Source of the DNA: G964291335 sp964291335
GTDB lineage: Bacteria > Chloroflexota > Dehalococcoidia > Lucifugimonadales > UBA3495
NCBI GenBank assembly: GCA_964291335.2
Contig: OZ219748.1
Coordinates: 2,356,001 to 2,420,000 of the forward strand
DNA: 64,000 nucleotides
Direction of reading: 5' to 3'
The notes beneath the pieces were generated by a model, which was not told where the DNA came from, did not search any database, and worked only from the letters and a program-made list of their open reading frames with translations. Position numbers and translations under genes: made by a program. How positions within the stretch are numbered: the stretch's first letter is position 1; every line of letters begins with the position of its first letter. Shown piece after piece: positions 1 through 9,580 of this stretch.

Positions 1-325
1 CCAGGGTTTCGGCCCGGCGCAGAGTATCTTTGTAGTTGGCATTGCCTCCGTCCAGGATGACGTCGCCGGTGTCAAGCAGGGCGGTCAACCGCTCAATAGC
101 GCCCTCGGTGGGTTGGCCCTCGGGCAGCATCGTCCAGACGGCCCGCGGCGGCGACAGGTGCGCCACCAGGTTATACAGGCTTTGCGCAATTACCGCGCCA
201 TGCTCACGGCTGGCGGCCAATGCCGCCGGGTTAACGTCATAGGCAACTACCCGGTGGCCGCCGTTGGCCAGCCGTTCTACCATGTTGCCGCCCATGCGGC
301 CCAGGCCAATCATTCCCACTTCCAA
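1..325 (-). CDS. gnd: 6-phosphogluconate dehydrogenase (decarboxylating type), N-terminal part
   Basis: Oxidises and decarboxylates 6-phosphogluconate to ribulose 5-phosphate with NAD(P) in the cytosolic pentose phosphate pathway. The visible N-terminus has the Rossmann motif GMIGLGRMGGNM and, near residue 90, the family signature LDGGNANYKDT. The gene runs off the left edge, so about 108 residues are visible. I start it at TTG 325 because GGGAGG lies about 8 nt upstream and the reading begins directly before the dinucleotide fold; ATG 313 is an alternative. It lies 85 bp downstream of pgi on the same strand, which supports a shared sugar-phosphate operon. The family is clear, but NAD versus NADP preference cannot be judged. 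Confidence 0.9.
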   Translation of the reverse strand, partial: MEVGMIGLGRMGGNMVERLANGGHRVVAYDVNPAALAASREHGAVIAQSLYNLVAHLSPPRAVWTMLPEGQPTEGAIERLTALLDTGDVILDGGNANYKDTLRRAETL

Positions 326-410
326 GGGAGCGCCTCCCGCTCATTTCACTGCTGAAACCCGTCATTTGAGCCGGCTGCCGTCCGGGTTGCTTCCGGCGCA
401 AGAGGCCGGC

Positions 411-2036
411 TTATATTTGTTCCGCCAAAAGCTCCAGCGCCGCCGCCGGGTCGGCCCCCAGGTGGAGGCGAAGGGCCCGTCGTTGCCGCTGGCGCAGCGC
501 AAACAGGTCGCCGGCGGCCTGGGCATCGGCCAGCGTACCAAAAGAGTAAGGGCAGCCGGGTATTGGTATATCCCGGTGGTGGTCGGCGGTTAATTGCAAA
601 AACCGGCCCGAGGCCGGCCCGCCCTTGTGCAGCTGTCCGGTGGAATGGAGGTAACGAGGCCCGAAGCCGGCGGTAACGGCGATGCCGTACTTCCGGGCGC
701 AGGCGCGGCGCAGGGCGGCCAGACCGGACGCTACTGCCGGCGTGTCCGGCAGGTAGGCCAGGATGGCCAGGTAATCCCCGGCGCCGGCCTGGGCCAGCAG
801 CGTGGAGAGCGAGCCGTCGGTTTCCAACGCCGGCAGCCTTCCTTCGGCTTGATACTGCTCCAGCGCCCAATCGGTCATATCTTTGGCCTTCTGAACATCG
901 GGCTGGTCAAAGGGGTGGACGCCCAGCAGGTGGCCGGCAATAGCGACGGCAAACTCCCAGCGGTAAAACTCAGCGCCCAGGTCATATCGGTCGGTCAACT
1001 CCAGGCGCATTACCGGGTGTTTCCCGGCCAGGGCCGTCATGACAGCGTCCGCGGCTGCATCGGCATCATCCGCCAGGCGCAGGTAGATGAACTGGCGGTC
1101 CGGCCCGTACTCATCCGGGGGCAGCAGCGGTTCGCCGGCCACCGGGACAATGCCGGTTCCCTGTTTGCCCAGGCTTTCTGCCAGCAGCTGCTCAGCCCAA
1201 AGGCCAAAGCCGGCCAGGGCCGGCGAAGTTACCAGGGTAAGTTTATCGCGCCCGCGCCGGGCCAACCCGCCCATTATGGCCCCCAGACGCGCGCCGGGGT
1301 TGTTGTGCGGCGAGGCAACGGCGCACTGCTCCTGCGCCGCGGCGGCCCGGGCCAGCAGCCGGCCCACGTCCAGCCCCAGCAGGGCCGCCGGCGCCAGGCC
1401 AAAGCAGGACAGCGCCGAGTAACGCCCGCCGATGTCCGGCGGGTTGAGGAAAATTCGCCGGAACCCCTGCTCCCGGCCCAGCCTTTCCAGCGCCGTCCCC
1501 GGGTCGGTAACGGCGGCAAAACGCTGGCCGGCCCGGTCAGCCCCCACGGCGGCGGCGGTTCGCTGCCGGAAGTAGGCGTACAAGGCATTGGGTTCGATGG
1601 TGGCGCCGGACTTGGAGGATACCAGAAACAGGGTACGGGCCGGGTCGATGCGCTGGTCGATGGCCTCAATCCAAGCCGGCAGGGTTGAGTCCAGAACAGC
1701 CAGTTCCGGGCAGCCGTCCCGGAAGCCGAAAGTATGGCGCAGCGTCTCCGGCCCCAGGCTGCTGCCACCCATGCCCAGCAAAACCACGTGGCGGCAGCCC
1801 TCGGCCTGCACCGCAGCGGCAAACTCCCGCAGCCCGGGCAGCGCTGCCTGCATGGTATCGGCAGCGGTCAGCCAGCCCAGCCGGTCAGCAATCTCCGCCG
1901 GGTCATCCCGCCAGACCCGGTGGTCGCCCTGCCAGATGCGAGGGATGATATTGCCCTGCGCCAGCTCGGACAGGGCAGCTGCCACGGCGGGCATATACCC
2001 GCCCAGCGATTCCCCCTGCTGCGCCGGTTCTACCAT
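411..2036 (-). CDS. pgi: glucose-6-phosphate isomerase
   Basis: Interconverts glucose 6-phosphate and fructose 6-phosphate in the cytosol. The 541-residue protein has a sugar-isomerase fold with the phosphate-binding stretch LLGMGGSSLGPETL near residue 88 and a second segment LFLVSSKSGATIEPNA near 137. The sequence resembles the isomerase half of the transaldolase/isomerase fusions found in Actinobacteria and Chloroflexota, but no transaldolase part is fused here. The start is ATG 2036, six bases after GGAGGG; TTG 2042 gives two extra residues. The gnd gene follows on the same strand. Family assignment is secure; whether the protein prefers glucose or another phosphosugar is inferred. Confidence 0.9.
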   Translation of the reverse strand: MVEPAQQGESLGGYMPAVAAALSELAQGNIIPRIWQGDHRVWRDDPAEIADRLGWLTAADTMQAALPGLREFAAAVQAEGCRHVVLLGMGGSSLGPETLRHTFGFRDGCPELAVLDSTLPAWIEAIDQRIDPARTLFLVSSKSGATIEPNALYAYFRQRTAAAVGADRAGQRFAAVTDPGTALERLGREQGFRRIFLNPPDIGGRYSALSCFGLAPAALLGLDVGRLLARAAAAQEQCAVASPHNNPGARLGAIMGGLARRGRDKLTLVTSPALAGFGLWAEQLLAESLGKQGTGIVPVAGEPLLPPDEYGPDRQFIYLRLADDADAAADAVMTALAGKHPVMRLELTDRYDLGAEFYRWEFAVAIAGHLLGVHPFDQPDVQKAKDMTDWALEQYQAEGRLPALETDGSLSTLLAQAGAGDYLAILAYLPDTPAVASGLAALRRACARKYGIAVTAGFGPRYLHSTGQLHKGGPASGRFLQLTADHHRDIPIPGCPYSFGTLADAQAAGDLFALRQRQRRALRLHLGADPAAALELLAEQI

Positions 2037-2470
2037 AAGCAACCCTCCGGGAAGCCAACGAAACGCCGGGACAGCGCGGTATGCCGGTTCCCCGGCGGCC
2101 GTCCGAAGCAGGTATGACCATATCGGCTCTTGCAGCTAACCATAAACGGCCTCTGGCGCTCAATCGCCACGATTACCGGTTTCATTGCTGCCCTATGCGC
2201 AACTTCAGGTTATAAAGTTCGCTGCCGGCGTCAGGGATACCCGCCCATTCGCCGCCCAGCAAGCTCGGCAGCCTTGCCCGACGTTTTACCCCTCGGCGGG
2301 CCGGTCAGAGGAATGGGCCGGGGTTGGCGACCAAAACCCGGCATCGCCGCAGCGTTCCCGCAGGGAATGCCGGGCGGCAGTTTAAGAACAGGATACCATA
2401 TTCCGGTAGCGGAACCATTCGGGGCTGAACAGCTCTTCAGCAAAAGTTGACGGCGGGCCGTCAGAGGGTC
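2037..2470. other. intergenic region between divergent pgi and hydrolase genes, no gene seen
   Basis: About 430 bp of non-coding sequence upstream of two divergent genes. Short open frames on both strands show no family resemblance and no ribosome binding site. I see no riboswitch or tRNA. The right-hand end passes into the promoter and palindrome described separately. Confidence 0.6.
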
Positions 2471-2519
2471 GCTGACCGGCTGCCGGTCAGCGCCGGGGAC
2501 GGCGGTAGTATAGTATAAT
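2471..2519 (+). promoter_or_regulatory. putative promoter with palindrome covering the -35 region
   Basis: A perfect -10 box TATAAT lies at 2514-2519, 30 bp before the GTG start of the alpha/beta hydrolase. Instead of a consensus -35, a perfect hairpin or palindrome GCTGACCGG-CTG-CCGGTCAGC occupies 2471-2491. Such a dyad over the -35 region is a plausible operator. No regulator gene adjoins it, so the link is inferred. Confidence 0.4.
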
Positions 2520-2548
2520 ACCTGGCAGCTTTTTGTCGGAGGTCAGGG

Positions 2549-3439
2549 GTGAATTTCTTCACTGAATCTGCGCCGTCGCCCCTTGAGCATTGGGCGCAAG
2601 TCGGGGAGCTGAAAGTCCGCTATTTAGAGTGGCTGCCTGCCGACCAATCGGCGCCTTTACCCGTCATCGCCCTGCACGGCCTGGCATCTACTGCCCACTG
2701 GTATGAACGGGTAGCCGCCCGTCTGAGCTCCCGCTACCGGATAGTGGCCCCGGACCAGCGAGGGCATGGCCAGACTACCCAGGCAGCCAGCGGCTATGAC
2801 TGGCAGTCTCTGGCCGCAGACGTGGCCGGGTTGATGGATGCGCTGGGCATTGGGACGGCGGCAGTGCTGGGCCATTCCTGGGGCGGCAATGTGGCGATTA
2901 ACGTGGCGGCCCGGTTTCCGGAGCGGGTGGCCCGGCTGGCGCTGATCGACGGCGGCTTTCTGGACGGCCACCTGCTGCCCGATGCCAGTTGGGAGTTGTT
3001 CCGTACCCGGTTTGCCCCGCGGCCGGTTTCAGGGAATCGCGCCGAATTTCTGGCCAGGCAGCGGGAGCAGCTGGCCCTTTGCTGGGGCGATGATCTGGAG
3101 CGGGTAGTGCAAACTATGGTGTATGAGGATGACCAGGGGCAGCTGCGGGATATTCTGCGCCCGGCGAACCATTCCCAGGTGCTGGAGGCTATGTGGGGGG
3201 AACCGCCTTCGGTTACCCTGCCGGAAATCTCCTGTCCTACCCTGATTGTGCCGGCCGGCCCGCTCCCGGAGCGGGCCGGGTCTCCGTATAGTCACATTAA
3301 GGAAGTAATGGTAGAGGCCGCCGTCCGGGCCGTCCCCGACAACCGGGTACGCTGGATTGCTGAAACCATCCACGACATCGGCTACCACAAGCCCGACGAG
3401 TTGGCTCAGGTAATCCGGGAGTTTCTGGAGGAACCGTAA
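2549..3439 (+). CDS. alpha/beta-fold hydrolase
   Basis: A 296-residue serine hydrolase of the alpha/beta fold, probably cytosolic, with no signal peptide. The oxyanion motif HGLASTAHWY is near residue 43, the nucleophile elbow GHSWGG places Ser110, and His275 (ETIHDIGYH) is the catalytic histidine. DQRGHGQT after strand 4 is typical of the epoxide hydrolase/haloalkane dehalogenase/esterase branch. The start is GTG 2549 with GGAGG about 9 nt upstream. It is a single-gene unit between divergent pgi and the convergent ABC exporter. The substrate cannot be inferred. Confidence 0.85.
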   Translation: MNFFTESAPSPLEHWAQVGELKVRYLEWLPADQSAPLPVIALHGLASTAHWYERVAARLSSRYRIVAPDQRGHGQTTQAASGYDWQSLAADVAGLMDALGIGTAAVLGHSWGGNVAINVAARFPERVARLALIDGGFLDGHLLPDASWELFRTRFAPRPVSGNRAEFLARQREQLALCWGDDLERVVQTMVYEDDQGQLRDILRPANHSQVLEAMWGEPPSVTLPEISCPTLIVPAGPLPERAGSPYSHIKEVMVEAAVRAVPDNRVRWIAETIHDIGYHKPDELAQVIREFLEEP

Positions 3440-3652
3440 CCCGGCCAATCTCGTGCGGCTGCACTGGCGGAACGATGGCGTAATTTCCCGGACCAACCGG
3501 GGCCGCGTTACGAACCCCGCCCTTATTGGGTTCACGGACGGTTTCCCGGTTCACTGCAAAAGCGGGGACGCCAGAGCGGTCGCTTCTCCGCTTATTGCCG
3601 GCCGAAGCGGGCCCCGGCTTTTCAGGTTCAAGGCCTTGTCGTAAGGACGCCC

Positions 3653-5563
3653 CTAATCACCGGCCGGGGCCAGGCCGTCGGCCGGGGCATTCCACCCGTT
3701 TTCGCGAGCCAGGCCGTAGTTGATGGCGTACAGACGGGCGTAAACGCCATTCCGCCGCAGCAATTCCTCATGCCGCCCCACCTCTGCAATGCGCCCCTGG
3801 TCCAGCACGACAATCTTGTCGGCGCTGCGAATGGTGGACAAGCGGTGCGCAATAACTATCGAGGTGCGCCCCTTCAGCACGTGGCTCAAGGCCTCCTGAA
3901 TCAGTATCTCCGTGTGGGTATCAATGTTGGCGGTGGCCTCATCCAGAATGATGATGCGCGGGTCGCCAACGATGGCCCGGGCAAAACTGATCAGCTGCCG
4001 CTGCCCCACGCTCAGGTTAACGCCCCGCTCGGCCAGCACAGTATCGTAGCCATCCTCCAGCGCCATAATGAAGTCGTGGGCGCCCACTGCTTTGGCGGCG
4101 GCGGTTACGTCCTCGTCGGTGGCATCATCGCAGCAATAGCGGATGTTCTCCCGGATGTTGCCGGAAAAGAGGTAGGGTTCCTGTAAAACCATGCTCATCT
4201 GGCGCACCAGCGACTCGCGCTTAACGTCCCGCAGGTCATAGCCGTCCACGGTAATTTTGCCCTGGGTAACGTCAGCGAAGCGGTGCGCCAGGGTTACCAG
4301 GGTGCTTTTGCCGGCGCCGGTTGAGCCGACCAGGGCCACGTTTTCCCCCGGGTGAATGTGCAGGTTAATGTCCTGCAGCACGGTTACGCCCGGCACGTAG
4401 TGGAAGCTGACCTCTTCGAAGCGGATTTCCCCCCTGATCGGCGGCATCTCGATGGCGTTGGGCGCATCCTTAACCTCCGGCTCCAGGTCCAGCAGCTCGA
4501 AAATGCGGACGCCGGCGGCCATGGAACGCTGGAAAACGCCATACTGCATAGTCAGGTGGCGTATCGGCTCGAAGAAGCGCTGAATCCAGACCGCAAAAGC
4601 CACCAGCACGCCCCATTCCAGGTCGCCGCCCTTAACCAGCAGGCCGCCGACCAGCACAATGCCGAAGCCCATACCCACGCCAATCAGCAGCTCTACCATC
4701 GGCTGCAAACCGCCGGAAAAGCGGCTGGCTTGCAGGTTGGCGTCCAGGTGTTCCCGGTTCAATTCCTTGAAGTGTGCCAGGTTTTCATCCTGACGGTTCA
4801 GGCTCTGCACCACCCTGACGCCGGTGATGTTCTGGTTATATTCGCCGTTGACCATGGCAATGGCCCGGCGGATGCGCATGAAGGAGCGGCGGGCAAAACG
4901 CTGCCAGTAACCCAGAATGAAGAACAGCACCGGTACGATGCTGAGGCTGACCAGGGCCAGCTGCCAGTCCACCACCAGCATATAGATGATGATGAAGGCC
5001 AGGGTCAATACGTCGGCCAGGGCCAGCACCAGCATCTCGAAGGTTTCCTGAAGCTGAAGCACGTCGCTCTGGCTGCGCGACATGATTCGCCCGACCGCCG
5101 TCCGGTGGTAAAAGGATGGCGACAGGTTTTGCAGGTGGCTGAACATATGAGTGCGCAGCGAATAAAGAATACCCTGCCCCACCCGGGCCATAAAGACGAA
5201 CTGCAAGTAATTGGCGGCGAAGTGAACCAGGGTTACGGCCAGGAAGGCCAGGCCTACCAGGTGCAAAGGGTGCCAGCTCCGGAAATCCCCGGAACTGATG
5301 CCCTGGTTGATGCCCAGCAGAATCAGCATGGGGATGCTGGCGTTGGCGATGGTGTAGGTAAGCACGGCAATCAGGCTTTTAATCACATCGGCCCGGTAAG
5401 GCCCCATGTAAGACATAAGACGCAGCACTACCCGGTTGTTGTAAACCGACCCCAAGGCGTTGTCGTCGCTGAGGTTGTCCATGTTCGGGGAGTGGATGCC
5501 CCCGGATTGCAGGCCGCGCATACCCCCCAGCATGCCGCCGAAGCCGCCGCCCATACCGCGCAT
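3653..5563 (-). CDS. ABC exporter half-transporter A (consensus catalytic Glu, altered signature)
   Basis: A 636-residue membrane-ATPase fusion of the MsbA/multidrug exporter class. It has a Gly/Met-rich N-terminus (residues 1-22), six membrane segments (about 60-330) and a C-terminal ATPase domain. Walker A GSTGAGKST is at 413-421, the signature is LSVGQ (517-521) instead of LSGGQ, and Walker B IIILDE gives catalytic Glu542. Its ATG overlaps the TGA of the upstream partner (TGATG), so the two are translationally coupled and most likely form a heterodimer. The cargo is unknown; lipid or drug export is the usual role. Confidence 0.88.
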   Translation of the reverse strand: MRGMGGGFGGMLGGMRGLQSGGIHSPNMDNLSDDNALGSVYNNRVVLRLMSYMGPYRADVIKSLIAVLTYTIANASIPMLILLGINQGISSGDFRSWHPLHLVGLAFLAVTLVHFAANYLQFVFMARVGQGILYSLRTHMFSHLQNLSPSFYHRTAVGRIMSRSQSDVLQLQETFEMLVLALADVLTLAFIIIYMLVVDWQLALVSLSIVPVLFFILGYWQRFARRSFMRIRRAIAMVNGEYNQNITGVRVVQSLNRQDENLAHFKELNREHLDANLQASRFSGGLQPMVELLIGVGMGFGIVLVGGLLVKGGDLEWGVLVAFAVWIQRFFEPIRHLTMQYGVFQRSMAAGVRIFELLDLEPEVKDAPNAIEMPPIRGEIRFEEVSFHYVPGVTVLQDINLHIHPGENVALVGSTGAGKSTLVTLAHRFADVTQGKITVDGYDLRDVKRESLVRQMSMVLQEPYLFSGNIRENIRYCCDDATDEDVTAAAKAVGAHDFIMALEDGYDTVLAERGVNLSVGQRQLISFARAIVGDPRIIILDEATANIDTHTEILIQEALSHVLKGRTSIVIAHRLSTIRSADKIVVLDQGRIAEVGRHEELLRRNGVYARLYAINYGLARENGWNAPADGLAPAGD

Positions 5564-7383
5564 CAGTTAGCACCTCCGGCGCCGCCTGCCAGGGAAGCGT
5601 CCAGCAGAACCTCCTCCTGGGGCCTTAACTGAAGTTCGTAAATGTCCTGGTATATCCCCTGACGCTGAATCAACTCCGCATGGCTGCCCCGTTCCACAAT
5701 CCGCCCCTCCTTCAGAACCAGAATCTGGTCTGCCTCGCGCACCGTGCTGAGGCGGTGGGCAATGACGAAAGTGGTGCGCCCCTTCATCACGTTAACCATG
5801 GCCTGGTGAATCAGCCGCTCCGTTTCCACATCCACGCTGGACGTGGAATCATCCAGAATCAGGATGGGCGGGTTGACCAGCACGGTGCGGGCGATGGACA
5901 GGCGTTGTCGCTGCCCGCCGGACAGAGTGCTGCCCCGCTCGCCCACCCAGGTATCGTAACCGTGGGCGAAGGACATTATCTGGTCGTGCAGCTGGGCAAC
6001 CCTGGCTGCGTTGATGATGTCTTCTTCCGTGGCGCTGATAACCCCGTATGCGATGTTGTCCCGGATAGTAGCGTCAAAAAGGAAAATGTCCTGCTGCACG
6101 ATGCCCACGTTGCGCCGCAGCGATTCCAGCGTAAACTGGCGGATGTCTTCCCCATCGATGGTTATCCGCCCGCCGGTAACGTCGTAGAAGCGGGGCAGCA
6201 GGTTCACAATCGTGCTTTTGCCGCTGCCCGGCGCCCCCAGGATGGCGGTTACCTGACCCGGCGCAGCGTCGATGTTGATGTTCTGCAACGCCGGAGAACG
6301 GGCGTCGTAAGAGAAGGAAGCGTTCTCGAAGCGTACACGGCCGGCGGCCCGGCCCATTTCCCGGGCGTCGGGGCGTTCCTGCACCGGAGAGCGGGAGTCC
6401 AGCACGTCGAAGATGCGGCGGCCTGAGGAGATGGCGCGGGAGAAGCTGTTGATAATCTGGGCCGAAGCCCGTATGGGGAAGGTCAGCTGGTTAAGGTAAA
6501 GAACAAACTTGGCCAGGTCTCCGGCGGTCAGGTCTCCCCGGATAATCTCCCAGCCGCCGTACCAGACAATCAGACACAGGGCGAAGGTGAAATAAAGGCT
6601 CATCCAGGCGCTGTTGGTGCCTTGCAGCCGCTCCGACTGGTAATATTCCCGGCGCAGTTCCCGGGCCTTGCGGTCATACTTGCGCCGCTCGAAGTTCTCC
6701 GCGCCGAAGGCCTTGACTACGTGAATGCCTACCAGGTTTTCCTGCAATACGGTAACCAGTTGACCGTTTACCTCCTGCACATGGAGCCACATACGCCGCA
6801 GCTTGCCGATGACCAGGGTGGAGCGCATTACCAGGAAAGGGACGAAGACCAGGCTAATCAGGGCCAGTTCCCAGTTCAGCCAGATGAGGACGCTGGTTAC
6901 CGCCACGGTTCTTACCACCACTTCCAGGGAGCGAACCAGCCCCATGTTGACGAAACGGCGGATGGCTTCCACGTCGGCGGTAGCCTTGGACATCAGGTTG
7001 CCGGTATGTTCCTTGTCGTGGTAGGCAAAGCTGACGTGCTGCAACTTGTCGTAGAGCTGGTTGCGGAAGTCGTAGCTGACCAGCTGGGAAAGAGAGTCGG
7101 TGGCGTAAGTGCGGGCGAAATCGAAGAACCCGCGCAGCAGGCTGGCGCCCAGCAGCAAACCGGCCAGCAGCAGGAGCATTTGCCAGGTAAGGTTAGGGTT
7201 GGCAACCAACCGTCCCCCTTCCTCCAGCACGCCCTCTGCCACCACCAGAAGGTCGATGGATTCGCCGAAAAGCCAGGGCACTAACAGGGAAAACCCGATG
7301 GCAATGAAGAAGGAGGCATATGCCAGAATCAACCGCGTCCGGTAATGGTAGGCCATACGGGTAATTCTTAACAATATGCTCAT
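5563..7383 (-). CDS. ABC exporter half-transporter B (degenerate Walker B)
   Basis: A 606-residue half-transporter: six membrane helices (about 15-315) followed by an ATPase domain. Walker A GAPGSGKST is at 383-391 and the canonical signature LSGGQ at 487-491, but Walker B reads ILILDD, so Asp512 replaces the catalytic Glu. In heterodimeric exporters such as TM287/288 the Walker A/B of one subunit pairs with the signature of the other. This Asp and the partner's LSVGQ therefore fall in the same, degenerate, composite site. It is first in a two-gene operon. The 268-bp upstream region is AT-rich and probably holds the promoter, but I could not define clear boxes. Confidence 0.88.
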   Translation of the reverse strand: MSILLRITRMAYHYRTRLILAYASFFIAIGFSLLVPWLFGESIDLLVVAEGVLEEGGRLVANPNLTWQMLLLLAGLLLGASLLRGFFDFARTYATDSLSQLVSYDFRNQLYDKLQHVSFAYHDKEHTGNLMSKATADVEAIRRFVNMGLVRSLEVVVRTVAVTSVLIWLNWELALISLVFVPFLVMRSTLVIGKLRRMWLHVQEVNGQLVTVLQENLVGIHVVKAFGAENFERRKYDRKARELRREYYQSERLQGTNSAWMSLYFTFALCLIVWYGGWEIIRGDLTAGDLAKFVLYLNQLTFPIRASAQIINSFSRAISSGRRIFDVLDSRSPVQERPDAREMGRAAGRVRFENASFSYDARSPALQNINIDAAPGQVTAILGAPGSGKSTIVNLLPRFYDVTGGRITIDGEDIRQFTLESLRRNVGIVQQDIFLFDATIRDNIAYGVISATEEDIINAARVAQLHDQIMSFAHGYDTWVGERGSTLSGGQRQRLSIARTVLVNPPILILDDSTSSVDVETERLIHQAMVNVMKGRTTFVIAHRLSTVREADQILVLKEGRIVERGSHAELIQRQGIYQDIYELQLRPQEEVLLDASLAGGAGGAN

Positions 7384-7651
7384 TTAACTGTCTCGTGTGG
7401 CGCTGAATAGCCGGGCCGGCGCCGGAACTATGGCCGGAACTATGGAAGATACGCTGCCCGACCGGGGTAACTGAACGAAGCGCTATGGCCGCCGGGCGGA
7501 ATGCTGCGCTGACCTTTAACTCCGGAGGGCAAGGAGGACTGACGGGCCAGCCGGCGCAACGGGAAGGCTGCGGAGATAATAACCCGCAGTTAAAGATAAT
7601 TCAATAGATATTTAATTGCGTTTAATAATACTCAAGTTATTGCCGGCGGTG

Positions 7652-9331
7652 TTACATCCGCTCCGGGGCGCCCATGTTCATCAGCGCCAAGGCCCTGCGG
7701 AACACTATCTGCGCCGATTCCACCAGCTTCAAACGCGCCAGGGTCATAGCGCCATCTTCGGCATTGGCCGAAATTACACGGCAGTTTTCGTAGAACCAGT
7801 GAAAGGCAGTAGCCAGTTCCATGGCATAGTGGGGCAGGTGGTGCGGTTCCAGGGTGCGGGCCATCTGGTCCACCAGCTCCGGCAGCCGGAGCATCGTCCG
7901 AATCAAATTCAGCTCATTAGGGTCGGCAAGGAGGGAAACATCCCCGCCGCTCCAGTCCATACCCCGGCTGCGGGCCAGGTTCAGGATGCCGGCGTTGCGG
8001 GCATGGGCGTACTGAATGTAGTAAACCGGGTTTTCCGCAGATTCCTTCCTGGCCAGTTCCAGGTCAAATTCCATTTGCGTAGAGGGAGCGCGGGCCAGGA
8101 AGAAGTAGCGGCAGGCATCAACGCCCACTTCGTCAGCCAGCTCCCGCAGAGTAACAAACTCGCCGGTTCGCTTGGAAGCGCGCACCACCGCGGCGCCTTG
8201 CTTCAAGGTAACCATCTGAGAGACAAGAACGGTCAAATGCTCCGGCGGCACGCCCAGGGCGGCAACGGCAGCTTTCATCCGGGGCACATGCCCCTGATGG
8301 TCGGCCCCCCAGATATCGATGACCCGCTCAAAACGGCGGCTGACGAACTTGTTGTAATGGTAGGCAATGTCCGAGGCGAAGTAGGTAGGTTCGCCTGAAG
8401 AGCGAACTACCACGTTATCCTTGTCATCCCCCAGCATAGTCGAGTTGAACCAGAGGGCGTTATCCCGTTCAGACAGGTAACCCTGCTCCCGCAGCCGGCC
8501 CATAGCCTGGTCATACTCCCCGGAAGCGTACAGATCCCGCTCGCTGAACCAGTGGTCGAAGGTTACGCCAATCTGCGCCAGGTCTTCGCGAATCAGGGCC
8601 ACCATCTTTTCCCGGGCCAGGTCGCCAATTTCCCGGAGCGCCGCCGCCTGGGCCATTGCCAGGAAGCGGTCGCCTTCCGACGCAGCAATCTCCCGGCCCA
8701 GGTCGGCAATATACGCGCCGGCATAGCCGTTGGCGGGAAAATCGGCCTCCTGCCCCAGAGCTTCACGGTATCGGGCATAGACGGAGCGGTAAAAAGCGTC
8801 CATCTGGGCGCCGGCGTCGTTAACGTAATACTCCCGGGTAACTGCGTAGCCGGCGGCCTCCAGAGTATTGGCCAGAGCGCTGCCCAGAACGGCCCCCCTG
8901 GTATGGCCCACATGCACCGGGCCGGTGGGGTTAACGCTGACAAACTCCACCATAACCCTTTGGCCCTTCCCCGAATCCACCCGGCCATAGTCGCTGCCGG
9001 CCTGCCGCACCGTTTCCACCTGCTGCTGAACCCACTGGTCTGCCAGGTAAAAGTTGACGAAGCCGGGCGGGGCGGCGGCAACCCGGCGTACTTCCGGGGC
9101 CGAAGGGAGCAATTCCACCAGCACTTCCGCCAGTTCCATCGGGTTAATGCGGGTCGCCCGGGCCAGACGCAGCGGCAGACTGGTAGCAAAATCGCCGTGT
9201 TCCGGGTTCCCGGGGCGTTCAATCAGAATGTCGGGCATCGTTTCCAGTTGCAGCATTCCCTCGCGACGCGCCCGGTCAACGGCTGCCACTACCAGCTGCT
9301 GAATGGTATCTCTTACTAAAACCGAAGCCAT
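7652..9331 (-). CDS. argS: arginyl-tRNA synthetase
   Basis: Charges tRNA-Arg in the cytosol. The 559-residue protein has the normal length of class I ArgRS. The N-terminal Arg-tRNA-synthetase domain is followed by the HIGH-type motif NPTGPVHVGHTRG near residue 130. A KMSKS-like ASKRTGEFVTLREL lies near 375, and the C-terminal DALR anticodon-binding domain (NAGILNLARSRG onward) ends the protein. ATG 9331 begins a typical N-terminus. It is divergent from rsmG. Orthology is clear from motif order and length. Confidence 0.95.
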   Translation of the reverse strand: MASVLVRDTIQQLVVAAVDRARREGMLQLETMPDILIERPGNPEHGDFATSLPLRLARATRINPMELAEVLVELLPSAPEVRRVAAAPPGFVNFYLADQWVQQQVETVRQAGSDYGRVDSGKGQRVMVEFVSVNPTGPVHVGHTRGAVLGSALANTLEAAGYAVTREYYVNDAGAQMDAFYRSVYARYREALGQEADFPANGYAGAYIADLGREIAASEGDRFLAMAQAAALREIGDLAREKMVALIREDLAQIGVTFDHWFSERDLYASGEYDQAMGRLREQGYLSERDNALWFNSTMLGDDKDNVVVRSSGEPTYFASDIAYHYNKFVSRRFERVIDIWGADHQGHVPRMKAAVAALGVPPEHLTVLVSQMVTLKQGAAVVRASKRTGEFVTLRELADEVGVDACRYFFLARAPSTQMEFDLELARKESAENPVYYIQYAHARNAGILNLARSRGMDWSGGDVSLLADPNELNLIRTMLRLPELVDQMARTLEPHHLPHYAMELATAFHWFYENCRVISANAEDGAMTLARLKLVESAQIVFRRALALMNMGAPERM

Positions 9332-9580
9332 TCCCCTAGCCCTTTCACCTAATCTGGTTACAGCTACCCGCCATTTATACTAGCACAAAGGGACTTGCCC
9401 TGTTCATTCACCGATTCACCCGGGAAACGTCAGATTGTTGCGGAGCGCAGTCGCGGGTTCTGACCGCCGGGCCGCCCCGGTCGCCGACCGTCGGCCCCTG
9501 ACCGATGGCAGCCTTTTCAGTCCCGGTCGGCCGGCACAGGATGGTTTATACTTTAAGGGCAGGCTGTCGGGCAGGAGTTT

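Noticed and set aside
4352..5632. Plus-strand frame of about 426 codons across the ABC exporter gene
   Set aside because: His/Gln-rich composition typical of the antisense of GC-rich coding DNA; the minus strand holds a clear ABC transporter.
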